The notes: a model not told the origin generated them from the sequence alone. A stretch of DNA of 15,132 nt from an uncultured Gemmatimonadota bacterium (GCA_946479895.1 CAMLHT010000075.1:1-15132); one strand, 5' to 3'. Numbered from the stretch's first letter, positions 6,462 through 14,535 are shown. Numbers and translations: made by a program.

Positions 6462-8635
6462 CTGGAGAACGAGCGGGGAAGCCGGAGGGTAAACGTCGAG
6501 CCCTGGCCTTCGCTGCTCTTCACGTCGATGTCGCCGCCCATCACCCGCGCGAGGTCGCGGCTGATCGCCAGGCCCAGCCCGACGCCGCTCGCGGTGGCCT
6601 CGGTGCTCGAGCCAAGCTGCACGAACGGCTGGAAGATGAGCTGCCGCTTGTCCTCGGGAATCCCCGGGCCGTTGTCGCTCACGGAGATAGCGACGCTGGT
6701 CGGGTCACAGTGGACGCTCACGCGAATGTGGCCGCCGGCCGGCGTGTACTTCACCGCGTTGCCGATCAGGTTGAGCATGATCTGGTCGAGGCGGTCGCGG
6801 TCGGCCCACACGCCGAGGTCGGGGTCGCAGCCGTCGAAGTCGTAGCGGAGATCCTTGCCCGTGGCCTGTGGCGCGATCATGTCGGCGAGGCGCTCCAGCG
6901 CGTCGTGCAGCGGGACGTGCCGGATCTCGACCTGCACCTTGCCCGCCTCGATGCGCGCGAAGCTGAGCACCTGGTCGACGAGCGCGCTCAGGTGCTTGCG
7001 GCTGCGCTGGAGCCGGCCGAGGGCGTCCGACTGCTTGTCGGTCACCGGCCCGAGGACCGAAAGCTCCAGCAGCTCGGCGTACCCGGCGATGGCGTTGAGG
7101 GGCGTGCGAAGCTCGTGGCTCATCGACGCGAGGAACTGCGCCTTGGCGGCGTTCGCCGCCTCGGCCTCGGCTTTCGCCTGCTGGGCTTCGGCGAATAACC
7201 GGGCATTGTCGATGGCGTACGCGGCGCGATTCGCGAGGCGCTCGGCGAACCAGAGGTCCGCCTCCGTGTACTTCCGCCGCGACTCGGCGGAGATGAAGCT
7301 GATCGCGCCGATCATGCGGCCGCGCGCCTCCATCGGCACGACCATCGCCGAGTAGAGCCCGAGCTCGCGGATGACGCGCCGCTCCTCCTCGGTCGATGCC
7401 GCGGCGGCGAGGAGCTCGTCGTCGATCTCCGGATAGAGCTCGGGCTTCCCGGTGCGCAGCACCTGCGGCACGCCGGTGGGCGTGTCGAAGCGCGGGGGGT
7501 TCACGCGGGAATACTCCTCGACCCACTTCACGCGCTCCGGATTGCGGTGCATCATCGCGAGGTTCTCGTACCGGCCGCTCTCGTCGCCGATCGCGATGGA
7601 GCACCAGTCGGAGAGGTCCTGGACGGCGAGCGATGCCACGGTCGCGAGGGTCTGCTTGTAATCCAGCGACGACGCCAGCGCCTCGGAGGCGTCGGCCAGC
7701 AGCCGCTGCGCATTCGCCTGGTGCTTCCGCTCGGTGATGTCCTGGCCGCTGCCCAGCATGGTGGCCGGCCGGCCATCAGGGCCGAGGATCACCCGCCCGC
7801 GGCCGTGCACCCAGCGCACCGTGCCGTCGGGCCAGACGACGCGATGGTCATAGGAGAACGACGAGCCGGTCTCGAGAGAGTGCCTGACGGCGGCGTGCAC
7901 CATCTCGCGGTCGTCGGGATGGATGAACTGGTCGAACTTGTCGAAGACCAGCTCGATCGATGCCGGCTCGAGGCCGTAGATGCGGTACATCTGGTCCGAC
8001 CACGTGATCCGGTCGGTCTTGATGTCCCACTCCCAGCTCCCGAGCTGGGCGCTGCTCTGCGCCTGGGCGAGAAAGTCGCGGTTGCGCGTCAGCTCGTCGT
8101 TCAGGGCCGCCAGCTCCTCGGAGGTCTGCTCCAGCTCCTCCTGGAGGGACTGCGACTCCTCCATCTGGATCTCGAGCTCGACGTTCTGGTCCTGGAGCAC
8201 GTCGGCCTGCTCGGCGACTTCGACGCCGAGGCGCCGCTGCGTGGATGCCAGCCAGCTGATGATCGTCGCCGTGACGCCGAAGGCGACGAGTGACAGCACC
8301 TCGCCCGGGCGGGTGAAGCTGAAGGTGAAGGCCGGCTCGAAGACGAAGTAGTCGACCGTGAGGATCGCGACGACGATCACCATGATCGCCGGGCCGAATC
8401 CGCCCACCAGCGCGGCCGCGCTCACCGCCAGGTAGAAGAGGACGAACGGCACCCGCTGGAGGTCGGCGCGGAGCGCGATCGTCAGCGCCATGGCGGCGCC
8501 GGCAAGCAGCGCCGCCATCGCCCAGCCCACCCACGGCTTGCCGCGCCAGCTCTCCGGGACGGGAAGGACCCCTCGCTGCGGCGGGGAGCTGCGGCGAGGG
8601 GTCCCTGATACGAGCTGGACGGGGGGTTCGTGCAC
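6434..8635 (-). CDS. Sensor histidine kinase: DUF4118-like membrane domain, coiled coil, PAS, GAF, HisKA, HATPase
   Basis: This is a 733-residue inner-membrane sensor kinase. A four-helix hydrophobic block (about 36-130) resembles the DUF4118 membrane domain of KdpD. It is followed by a Glu/Gln-rich coiled coil (about 135-187), a PAS domain with PAC tail ending GSGQDITERK (about 195-304), a GAF-like domain (about 315-478), and a second coiled coil (480-503). The HisKA domain has phospho-acceptor H507 in SHELRTPL. The ATPase domain has N box NLIGNAVKY (622-630), G1 DNGPG (654-658) and G2 GVGLGL (684-689). All catalytic residues are present. There is no receiver domain and no response regulator in the window, so it is an orphan kinase. 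The start is GTG at 8635; codons 11-24 fall in a palindrome, and GTG codon 36 or ATG codon 40 are alternative starts at the first TM helix. It lies 45 bp downstream of the M1 peptidase gene on the same strand, so co-transcription is plausible. Confidence 0.93.
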   Translation of the reverse strand: MHEPPVQLVSGTPRRSSPPQRGVLPVPESWRGKPWVGWAMAALLAGAAMALTIALRADLQRVPFVLFYLAVSAAALVGGFGPAIMVIVVAILTVDYFVFEPAFTFSFTRPGEVLSLVAFGVTATIISWLASTQRRLGVEVAEQADVLQDQNVELEIQMEESQSLQEELEQTSEELAALNDELTRNRDFLAQAQSSAQLGSWEWDIKTDRITWSDQMYRIYGLEPASIELVFDKFDQFIHPDDREMVHAAVRHSLETGSSFSYDHRVVWPDGTVRWVHGRGRVILGPDGRPATMLGSGQDITERKHQANAQRLLADASEALASSLDYKQTLATVASLAVQDLSDWCSIAIGDESGRYENLAMMHRNPERVKWVEEYSRVNPPRFDTPTGVPQVLRTGKPELYPEIDDELLAAAASTEEERRVIRELGLYSAMVVPMEARGRMIGAISFISAESRRKYTEADLWFAERLANRAAYAIDNARLFAEAQQAKAEAEAANAAKAQFLASMSHELRTPLNAIAGYAELLELSVLGPVTDKQSDALGRLQRSRKHLSALVDQVLSFARIEAGKVQVEIRHVPLHDALERLADMIAPQATGKDLRYDFDGCDPDLGVWADRDRLDQIMLNLIGNAVKYTPAGGHIRVSVHCDPTSVAISVSDNGPGIPEDKRQLIFQPFVQLGSSTEATASGVGLGLAISRDLARVMGGDIDVKSSEGQGSTFTLRLPRSFSSQPAESRST
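8566..8604. repeat. Palindrome at the 5' end of the histidine kinase gene
   Basis: Arms 8566-8576 (ggacccctcgc) and 8594-8604 (gcgaggggtcc) are perfectly complementary over 11 bp. The stem can continue inward through two more GC pairs with wobbles. The string cccctcgctgcg shares its ccctcgctgcg core with the right arm of the large inverted repeat at 2421-2431. It falls in codons 11-24 of the histidine kinase as annotated, which translate to a low-complexity Pro/Arg/Ser stretch. It may therefore be untranslated leader, or a repeat that has entered the coding sequence. Confidence 0.6.
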
Positions 8636-8680
8636 GCCGGAAAATCGCTGGCCCGTCGCCTTTCTGCTACCCGTCAGCCG

Positions 8681-10393
8681 CTATCGGATCACCCGCATGG
8701 GCCGGACGTAGAAGTTCTCGTTCACACGGAACTCGGACTCCGGGACGGCGAGGCGGATGGACTTCCAGCTTTCCGTCGGCCGGAGCAGGGCGTCCGGTCC
8801 CGCGCCGACGTGCGCGCGAACCGGCATGTCGAAGCCGGGAATGACGTCGCTCCACCGGTACCACAGCGTCGAGCCCTGGATGTCGTACTCCAGGATCGGG
8901 ATGCGGGTGGTCATCAGGTACTGGGTGAAGACCTTGTCGAAGTTGATCCCCGTGCTGGCGTTGATGTACTCCTCGATCTGGCGGCCGCTGACCGTCTGGT
9001 GCCAGAAGGTGCGGTTCAGTCCGCGCAGGGTCGCCCTCCACTTCGCGTCGTCGTTGACGATCTGGCGCATGGTGTGGAGCATGGCGCCCCCCTTGTCGTA
9101 CATGTCGCCGGAGCCTTCGGCGTTCACGCCGAAGTGCCCGATGATCGGGGCATCGTTCCTGATGATCGCGCGCTGGCCGATGGTGTACTTCGCGCCATCC
9201 GCCTTGTTCGTCAGGCACTCCTGGTAGAGGTTCTCGGCGTAATTGCCGAAGCTCTCGTGGATCCACATGTCGGCGTGGTCGGCCGCGGAGATGTTGTTGC
9301 CCCACCATTCGTGCGCCGTCTCGTGCACGATGATGAAGTCCCAGGTGAGGCCGAGGCCCGTGCGCGACCGGTCGCTGCCGAGGTAGCCGTTTTTGTACTT
9401 GTTGCCATAGGCGACGGCGCTCTGGTGCTCCATGCCGAGGTGCGCCGTCTCGACGAGCTTGTAGCCGTCCTCGTACCAGGGGTACGGGCCGAACCAGTGC
9501 TCGAAGCACTTGATCACCGACTTCGCCTGGGCGAACTGCTTCCGCGCCGTGTCGGCGTGATACGAGAGCGGATAGAAGTCCATGGTCAGCCTGCCGCGCT
9601 CACCGACGATGGTGTCGGCGAAGTGCGCGTACATGCCCGCGTTCACGGCGACGTTGTAGTTGTTGATCGGGTTCGAGACGAACCATTCCCAGGTCGTCGT
9701 GCCGTCACCGTTCTTCGTCGTCTTCCGGAGGCGCCCGTTCGAGACGTTCATGATCGGGTCGGGCACCGTGATGGCGATGCGCTGGCTGTCCGGCTCCTCG
9801 CGCGAGAGGTCCTTGTTGGGCCACCACACGCTGGCGCCGAGTCCTTCGTTGGTCGTCGAGAAGAAGGGACGATTCAGGCTGTCCACGCCCCAGCCGAAGC
9901 CGCCGTCCCAGGGCGGCCGGACGGCGACGCGCGGGCGGCCGTGGTAGTAGATGGTGATCGTCTTCATCGCGCCGCGCGCGGGCGCGGCGGGGAGCTGGAC
10001 GAAGAGCGCGTTGCCCGGCTGCGGCGTGGTGTCGGCCGGCGCGCCGCCGCGTCCGCCCATCCGGACGGGCCTGATGGAGTCACGGCGGAACTGGAGGCGC
10101 TGGCCGTCCTGGATCATGCTGTCCACGACGAGCGGCGGCTGGAGGTCGATCTGCATTTCGGTCGCCGGCCGCAGCACGCGATAGGTGATGCCGTTCGAGC
10201 CGCGGATGGTGCTGTCGTCCGGGCTGATCGCGACCTTCAGGTCATAGAAGGTGACGTCCCACCAGCTCCGTGCGGGCGAGTTGGTGCCGCGGAGGGTGTC
10301 GGCGCGCGTGAACGCGGTGCGCTCCTGCGCCGCGGCCACGGACGAAGCGAGAGCGAGGAGAAGATAGGCAGGGAGTCGGCGCATGGGTCCCAT
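8681..10393 (-). CDS. Exported M1-family (gluzincin) metallopeptidase
   Basis: A 570-residue secreted or periplasmic zinc peptidase of the M1 aminopeptidase type. A signal peptide runs from the N-terminus to about residue 23 (RRLPAYLLLALASSVAAAQE, likely cut after AAA). A beta-rich N-terminal domain follows. The exopeptidase motif appears as GMEHQ (320-324), zinc motif HETAHEWWG at 357-365, third ligand E380 in WIHESFGNY, and catalytic Tyr probably Y432 in MYDKGG. It lacks the long helical C-terminal domain of PepN (about 870 residues), like the shorter M1 proteins common in environmental bacteria. The reading frame stays open far upstream, but the signal peptide fixes the start at one of two ATGs. 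I chose 10393 because gagg lies about 10 nt upstream; 10384 is the alternative (567 residues). It is divergent from an exported protein gene and lies 45 bp before the histidine kinase gene. Confidence 0.93.
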   Translation of the reverse strand: MGPMRRLPAYLLLALASSVAAAQERTAFTRADTLRGTNSPARSWWDVTFYDLKVAISPDDSTIRGSNGITYRVLRPATEMQIDLQPPLVVDSMIQDGQRLQFRRDSIRPVRMGGRGGAPADTTPQPGNALFVQLPAAPARGAMKTITIYYHGRPRVAVRPPWDGGFGWGVDSLNRPFFSTTNEGLGASVWWPNKDLSREEPDSQRIAITVPDPIMNVSNGRLRKTTKNGDGTTTWEWFVSNPINNYNVAVNAGMYAHFADTIVGERGRLTMDFYPLSYHADTARKQFAQAKSVIKCFEHWFGPYPWYEDGYKLVETAHLGMEHQSAVAYGNKYKNGYLGSDRSRTGLGLTWDFIIVHETAHEWWGNNISAADHADMWIHESFGNYAENLYQECLTNKADGAKYTIGQRAIIRNDAPIIGHFGVNAEGSGDMYDKGGAMLHTMRQIVNDDAKWRATLRGLNRTFWHQTVSGRQIEEYINASTGINFDKVFTQYLMTTRIPILEYDIQGSTLWYRWSDVIPGFDMPVRAHVGAGPDALLRPTESWKSIRLAVPESEFRVNENFYVRPMRVIR

Positions 10394-10416
10394 TGGTGTT
10401 ATGCCTCGTTTCGACA

Positions 10417-10432
10417 CCGCCGGATCCGGCGG
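10417..10432. promoter_or_regulatory. 16-bp perfect palindrome in the divergent M1 peptidase / exported-protein intergenic region
   Basis: CCGCCGGATCCGGCGG reads identically on both strands and is centred about 31 bp upstream of the peptidase ATG. A palindrome with no loop, in a 150-bp divergent gap, fits a dimeric-repressor operator better than a terminator, though a hairpin in the peptidase leader is equally possible. No regulator gene lies nearby, so function is speculative. Confidence 0.35.
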
Positions 10433-10530
10433 CGTGAGGTGCTTCCGAAAGCTCGCTTCCACCAACGTTATCGCCAATGCTCTGGCGCAAATCCCCGGGC
10501 GCTCACACACTGGACCCCACCTACTCCGAC

Positions 10531-10536
10531 GGAGGA
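10531..10536 (+). promoter_or_regulatory. Shine-Dalgarno site of the exported-protein gene
   Basis: GGAGGA lies seven bases before the ATG at 10544, a near-ideal ribosome binding site. It decides the start of the short gene inside a very long artefactual reading frame, and contrasts with the missing sites of dnaE and the helicase. Confidence 0.8.
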
Positions 10537-10543
10537 ATACACC

Positions 10544-11251
10544 ATGTCCCTGTCGCGCGCAGTCGCAGCCATCCCCGCCCTCACGCTGTTCGTCGTCATC
10601 GCCGCCGCCCCCCGCGCCTCGCGCGCGCCGGTGCCCGAGACGGATCCGCCGTACTGCTGGCACGACAAGTGGACCGATCCGTCCACGTACCATTGCGGTG
10701 ACACGACATCCCTGTCGGACAACATCGCGTCGCTCGACGGTCCCCGGGACGTCATGCGGGCGTGGGGCCCGTCCGCGGAGGCGGAGTCCTTCCAGTCGGG
10801 GCCGGACACACTGGTCGTGCGAACCACCAACCGCGGACTGATTCGCATCCCGCTGCCCGCGGGCTACGACGGAATCCTGCTCTCGAAGTTCGCCGTGGAT
10901 ACCTTCCTCGCCGTCGCCGCGCGCGATGCCGGCCAGCCGGAACGAGCGGACAGCATCAGGGCCTGGGCCGCGCGCAACTGGGGCAACGAAGACCGGATGT
11001 GGCTCGGCTGCTTTCACTTTCCCGAGGGCCCGGGCTGGCGCTGCTCCAACGCGCGCTGGGTCAATCCCCGCAACGTGACGGCCATCAACATCATCCACCA
11101 TGCCCGCGGCATGCGGTACGTGCTGAGGCCCGGGCGCGGCGCCGACGCGGTGATGGTGACCAAGGCGGCGTGCGAGAAGCTCCTCCTCCAGTACTATGAG
11201 AAGAAGTACCGCGGACTGGAAGGGGCGATCAACGCCGCGAGGTGGCCCTAG
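10544..11251 (+). CDS. Exported protein of unknown function with five cysteines
   Basis: I do not recognise this 235-residue protein. It begins with a signal peptide (hydrophobic core about 7-22, AAPRASRA before a probable cut near residue 28). The mature part is rich in Trp, Arg and aromatic residues. It carries C38, C51, C156, C167 and C210; after export, C38/C51 and C156/C167 could form two disulfides (inference). Notable stretches are YCWHDKWTDPSTYHC (37-51), RMWLGCFHFPEGPGW (151-165) and INIIHHARGMRYVL (181-194). No enzyme motif is apparent, and HH at 185-186 alone is not evidence of metal binding. The start at 10544 is supported by a strong ribosome binding site and by the signal peptide. 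The frame itself is open far upstream, but that part is antisense to the peptidase gene. It is divergent from the M1 peptidase, and its last 23 bp overlap the end of the convergent second kinase gene. Confidence 0.8.
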   Translation: MSLSRAVAAIPALTLFVVIAAAPRASRAPVPETDPPYCWHDKWTDPSTYHCGDTTSLSDNIASLDGPRDVMRAWGPSAEAESFQSGPDTLVVRTTNRGLIRIPLPAGYDGILLSKFAVDTFLAVAARDAGQPERADSIRAWAARNWGNEDRMWLGCFHFPEGPGWRCSNARWVNPRNVTAINIIHHARGMRYVLRPGRGADAVMVTKAACEKLLLQYYEKKYRGLEGAINAARWP

Positions 11252-13736
11252 CCGTCGCGACCAGCGCCCTGAACCGCGGTTCGTCGCGCAACGGGACGAA
11301 CCATGGATCATGGAGCAGGCCCATTTCGGTCGCGCCCCCGCCCCGTACGTGCTCCTCGAGCAGGCGAAGCGCTTCATCGCGCTCGCCGGCGAGGAGCGCG
11401 ACGTACGCGGCTTCGTGCCGGGCGTCCGCGACCGTGACTCGATCGAGCATCGACCGCGCGCTGTCCCGGAGCCCGGCCCGCGCCGCTACGGCCGCGACGA
11501 GCAGCCGCCGATAGGTCCGGGTCGCCGCGAGCATCCCCCGCGAGTCCTGGCTCTCGATGTCGCGCAGGAGCGCCCAGGCGCTGTCCACGTCGCGTCGCGT
11601 CCTGCCGGTCCAGCCGACGAGCGTCAGCCCGCATTCGGCGAACCTGGGATCCGTGCGGCTGTGCATCAGGCCGATCCGGCACCAGTCTCGCGCATCGTCG
11701 AAGCGGCCGGCGCGCAGCGACGTCCTGAAGCCGAGCTGCGCCACGCGAGGCAGCTCGAAGAACGCGTCGGCTTCGTAGGCGAGGCGGGCCGCCTCGACGG
11801 CATCGGCATAGCGTCCGTCGGCATCGCGAAGCTCGGCGAGCGTGAAGAGGGCAAGCGGCATGGATGGCCGCCGGGCGAGTGCCGACGCCACGTCCCGGTC
11901 CACCAGCGGGCGAAGTGAATCGGCGCCGCCCCGCCGCCATAGCGCCAGCAGGATCGATGCGCGCAGCGCGGTCGCCTCGACGAGGTCCGGCTGCCGGCGC
12001 AACGCCTCCTCGACGTGCCCGAGCCCCTTCTGCTTCCAGAGCTGGTCGCGCAGGGGAGGCGGCATCTCGAAGTACCGGGCCGAGTCCGCGCCATCCGGAT
12101 GCACGGCGAGGATCGGCTGCGAGACCGCGAGGCGCGCCCGCTTGAGGGAGGGTACGCCCCACGTGGCGTCGAGCGACTCCGCGCGCGCGAGCATCCGGTC
12201 GGCCGCCCGATAGCGTTCGGCGGCCGAGGCGGCCCGGCCGAGCGTGATGCCCTCGATCACTCCGGTGCGCGCGAGCGCGGTGGCGCGCTGCGCCAGATCC
12301 CACGCGTCACGCGACCTCGTCTGCCCTTCGGCGGCCCGGCTCGAGAGGATGTTGCCCAGGCGCTGGCGCAGCGAAACCCCGACCTGGTCGACGAGCCGGC
12401 CCGGCAGCGCGTAGGCGAGCGCGATCGGCGCCGTGACGGAATCGCTGCCCAGCAGCTCCCCGTGCTGCGCGCCGATCAGCCGCAGCACGATGGTGATCGA
12501 GTCGCGCGTCGCCCTGGCGCTTCCGCCGATGAGCGTTCCCGCGCGGAGCATGCGGCCCATGCTGTCGAGCGGGATGGGCGCCGCGCGAAGGCCTCGCACC
12601 GCCTCCGACGACGACACGACGAGCGGCGGGAGCCCGGCCAGCAGGTTCGTCAGGTCCTCGCTGATGCCGTCGACGAGGTACGAGGGAAGCGCGTCCGGAG
12701 ACCGGTTGTCGAGGTAGAGCACCGCGACGCGGCGCGGATCGCCGTCGGGGATCGCGGTCGACGCCGGCCTCGCCCTGAACGATCCACTCGCGAACGCGAG
12801 CGCGGCGACGACCGCCAGCGATGCGACCGCGATGGCCGGCCACCAGCGACGGCGCTTCAGGCTCGCCGTCGAATCGGCCGTGGAGGCGGGAGTCCCCGCG
12901 AGATCCACGGCGTCGAGCGCCGCCGCGAGCTCCTCGGCGTTGCGGTACCGGTCGGCCGCCGAAGTCGCCAGCGCCTTGTCCAGCACGGCCTGGAGCCCGA
13001 CCGGCACCGACGGCCGGTAGACGTGAACGGGGCGCGGCGAATGCGAGATGCGCTGGGCCAGCACCGCCTGCGCCGTCGGTCCCACGAACGCCGGCATCCC
13101 CGCGAGCATCTCGTAGAGCACGCAGCCGAGGCTGTACACGTCGGTGCGGCCGTCGAGCGTGGTTTCCCCCATGGCCTGCTCCGGGCTCATGTACGCCGGA
13201 GTGCCGCGGACGATGCCCGTCGACGTCGTCGAATCGGTGGCCGACCGCTCGAGCGCGCGGGCGATGCCGAAGTCCGCGAGCGTCGCCTGGCCGCCGGTGA
13301 AGAGGATGTTCTCCGGCTTGACGTCGCGGTGCACCAGGTTGTGGCCGTGGGCGAAGGCGAGGGCGCGCGCCACCTGGACGGTGATCGTCACCGCGTCCGG
13401 GATCGGCAGCTGCTTCTCGCGATCCAGCCGCTGCCGGAGCGTTCCGCCGTCCATGAACGGCAGGACGCAGAAGGGCCTGCCCTCGAACTCGCCCGACGCG
13501 AGCAGCGGCAGGATGTTGGGGTGCGACAGCTCGGCGGTGCGCCGGATCTCCCGGAAGAAGCGGTCGGTGCTGATCGTGCCGACCAGCTCGTCGCGCATGA
13601 CCTTGAGCGCGACCATCCGTCCGGCGTCGCGGTCGCGGGCGAGATACACCACGGCGGTCGCGCCTCGTCCGAGCTCGCGCTCGACGACGTAGCGATCGAT
13701 GGCCATCCCGAGGGACATCGGCGTCGCCTTTCCCAT
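11229..13736 (-). CDS. Ser/Thr protein kinase with TM helix, TolB/FlgO-like segment and TPR-like tail
   Basis: An 835-residue Hanks-type kinase. The catalytic domain (about 16-275) has glycine loop GRGATA (23-28), ATP lysine K45 (VALK), HRDVKPEN (136-143), DFG (155-157) and GTPAYMSPEQ (178-187). A basic stretch and a single TM helix follow (about 299-317). Next comes a segment at 335-455, beginning RRVAVLYLDNRSPDALPSYL, which resembles the FlgO/TolB-like domain seen after TM helices in similar kinases and adenylate cyclases. The rest (about 475-830) is Ala/Arg/Leu-rich helical hairpins, probably degenerate TPR repeats. Expected topology is kinase inside and the rest in the periplasm. The start is ATG 13736; ATG 13718 (829 residues) has a better-placed gaaagg and may be the true start. 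The gene ends by overlapping the exported-protein gene by 23 bp. No partner gene is co-transcribed. Confidence 0.93.
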   Translation of the reverse strand: MGKATPMSLGMAIDRYVVERELGRGATAVVYLARDRDAGRMVALKVMRDELVGTISTDRFFREIRRTAELSHPNILPLLASGEFEGRPFCVLPFMDGGTLRQRLDREKQLPIPDAVTITVQVARALAFAHGHNLVHRDVKPENILFTGGQATLADFGIARALERSATDSTTSTGIVRGTPAYMSPEQAMGETTLDGRTDVYSLGCVLYEMLAGMPAFVGPTAQAVLAQRISHSPRPVHVYRPSVPVGLQAVLDKALATSAADRYRNAEELAAALDAVDLAGTPASTADSTASLKRRRWWPAIAVASLAVVAALAFASGSFRARPASTAIPDGDPRRVAVLYLDNRSPDALPSYLVDGISEDLTNLLAGLPPLVVSSSEAVRGLRAAPIPLDSMGRMLRAGTLIGGSARATRDSITIVLRLIGAQHGELLGSDSVTAPIALAYALPGRLVDQVGVSLRQRLGNILSSRAAEGQTRSRDAWDLAQRATALARTGVIEGITLGRAASAAERYRAADRMLARAESLDATWGVPSLKRARLAVSQPILAVHPDGADSARYFEMPPPLRDQLWKQKGLGHVEEALRRQPDLVEATALRASILLALWRRGGADSLRPLVDRDVASALARRPSMPLALFTLAELRDADGRYADAVEAARLAYEADAFFELPRVAQLGFRTSLRAGRFDDARDWCRIGLMHSRTDPRFAECGLTLVGWTGRTRRDVDSAWALLRDIESQDSRGMLAATRTYRRLLVAAVAARAGLRDSARSMLDRVTVADARHEAAYVALLAGERDEALRLLEEHVRGGGATEMGLLHDPWFVPLRDEPRFRALVATARATSRR

Positions 13737-13789
13737 GTGGCCCGCGTTGCGGAGACGGGCCTAACATGCGGGCGGGGAAGGGCACCCGC

Positions 13790-13817
13790 CAGCGGGCTCG
13801 TCGCGGCGAGCCCGCTG
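13790..13817 (-). terminator. Hairpin after lipB, possible terminator without U-tract
   Basis: An 11-bp perfect stem (13790-13800 with 13807-13817, six-base loop) starts five bases beyond the lipB stop codon. Its position at the end of the lpdA-mscL-lipB unit suggests termination or 3'-end protection. No run of T follows on the minus strand, so it is not a classical intrinsic terminator. It also lies upstream of the second kinase start, which is read in the same direction. Confidence 0.5.
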
Positions 13818-13821
13818 ACGC

Positions 13822-14535
13822 TCAGGGGAGGGTCTGGGGGACCGGCAGCGGGGTGTCCGGCCGTCCGACGCGAAGAAGCGCCGACGGGGAGGGGGCGAGA
13901 TCGAACGCGCGAGCGAATTCCCCGGTGACGACCGCCGTGACGTCGCCCAGCGGCACCGGGCGGCCGATCTCCCGCTCGATGGAGGTCATCGTCACGTCGG
14001 CGATGCCGCAGGGGACCATCAGGTCGAAGTACGAGAGGTCCGTCGAGACGTTGAGGGCGAACCCGTGCCAGGTGACCCAGCTGCGCGCGTGGACCCCGAT
14101 CGACGCGATCTTGCGGTCGCCGACCCAGACGCCGGTGTACTTCTCCTTCCGTCCTCCCGCGATGCCATACGTGGCGAGGGCGTCGATCAGCACCTGCTCG
14201 AGCTGGCGCAGGTACCAGTGCAGGTCCTGGCGGTGCCGGGTGAGGTCGATGATCGGGTATCCGACGAGCTGTCCCGGGCCGTGAAACGTGACGTCGCCGC
14301 CGCGCTCGATGTCGAAGAGCTCCACGCCCCGGGAGGCCAGCAGCGCCGGATCGGCGAGCAGGTTTCCCTGCTTCGTCGAGCGGCCGAGGGTGACGACGGG
14401 ATCATGCTCGACGAGCAGCAGCGTGTCCGGGCGCTCGCCGGCGATGCGCTCGGCGGCGACCCGGCGCTGGAGCTCGAGGACCTCGCCGTACGGGCGTCGG
14501 CCGAGGTCCTCGACCAGCAGCACGCGGTCGGTCAC
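13822..14535 (-). CDS. lipB: Octanoyl-[ACP]:protein octanoyltransferase LipB
   Basis: Transfers the octanoyl group from acyl carrier protein to the lipoyl domains of E2 and H proteins, the first step of endogenous lipoate synthesis in the cytoplasm. The 237 residues carry the family signature RGGDVTFHGPGQ (78-89), preceded by EHDPVVTLGRS (43-53). The catalytic pair is K142 in DRKIASIG and C176 in VPCGI. GVWVGDRKI and TWHGFALNV are also typical. Length matches the family (about 210-250). The frame remains open upstream to 14760, but those 75 codons are mscL in another frame. The start is the GTG at 14535, which overlaps the mscL stop (GTGA, 4 bp), indicating translational coupling. The upstream lpdA encodes the E3 that uses lipoylated E2, so lipoate synthesis and a lipoate-dependent enzyme are grouped. 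The C-terminal tail beyond about 215 is Pro-rich and variable. Confidence 0.96.
   Translation of the reverse strand: MTDRVLLVEDLGRRPYGEVLELQRRVAAERIAGERPDTLLLVEHDPVVTLGRSTKQGNLLADPALLASRGVELFDIERGGDVTFHGPGQLVGYPIIDLTRHRQDLHWYLRQLEQVLIDALATYGIAGGRKEKYTGVWVGDRKIASIGVHARSWVTWHGFALNVSTDLSYFDLMVPCGIADVTMTSIEREIGRPVPLGDVTAVVTGEFARAFDLAPSPSALLRVGRPDTPLPVPQTLP

Noticed and set aside
6434..8635. Calling the histidine kinase KdpD
   Set aside because: Only the membrane block resembles KdpD; the N-terminal KdpD and Usp domains are absent, PAS and GAF domains are present, and there is no kdpFABC or kdpE nearby.
8636..8683. Programmed readthrough of the M1 peptidase TAG into the histidine kinase, which is in the same frame 45 bp on
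   Set aside because: In-frame arrangement occurs by chance one time in three, and a signal-peptide peptidase fused to a membrane kinase lacks any supporting sequence signal.
8630..10543. Upstream extension of the exported-protein frame (873 codons in total)
   Set aside because: The added part is antisense to the M1 peptidase and histidine kinase; GGAGGA plus a signal peptide mark the true start at 10544.
10394..11377. Upstream extension of the M1 peptidase frame by 328 codons
   Set aside because: A signal peptide begins at 10393/10384, and the extension is antisense to a gene with a strong ribosome binding site and overlaps the second kinase.
12015..13928. 637-codon plus-strand open frame opposite the second kinase and lipB end
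   Set aside because: Shadow of a kinase with a complete catalytic domain; it also runs across an intergenic gap and into lipB antisense.
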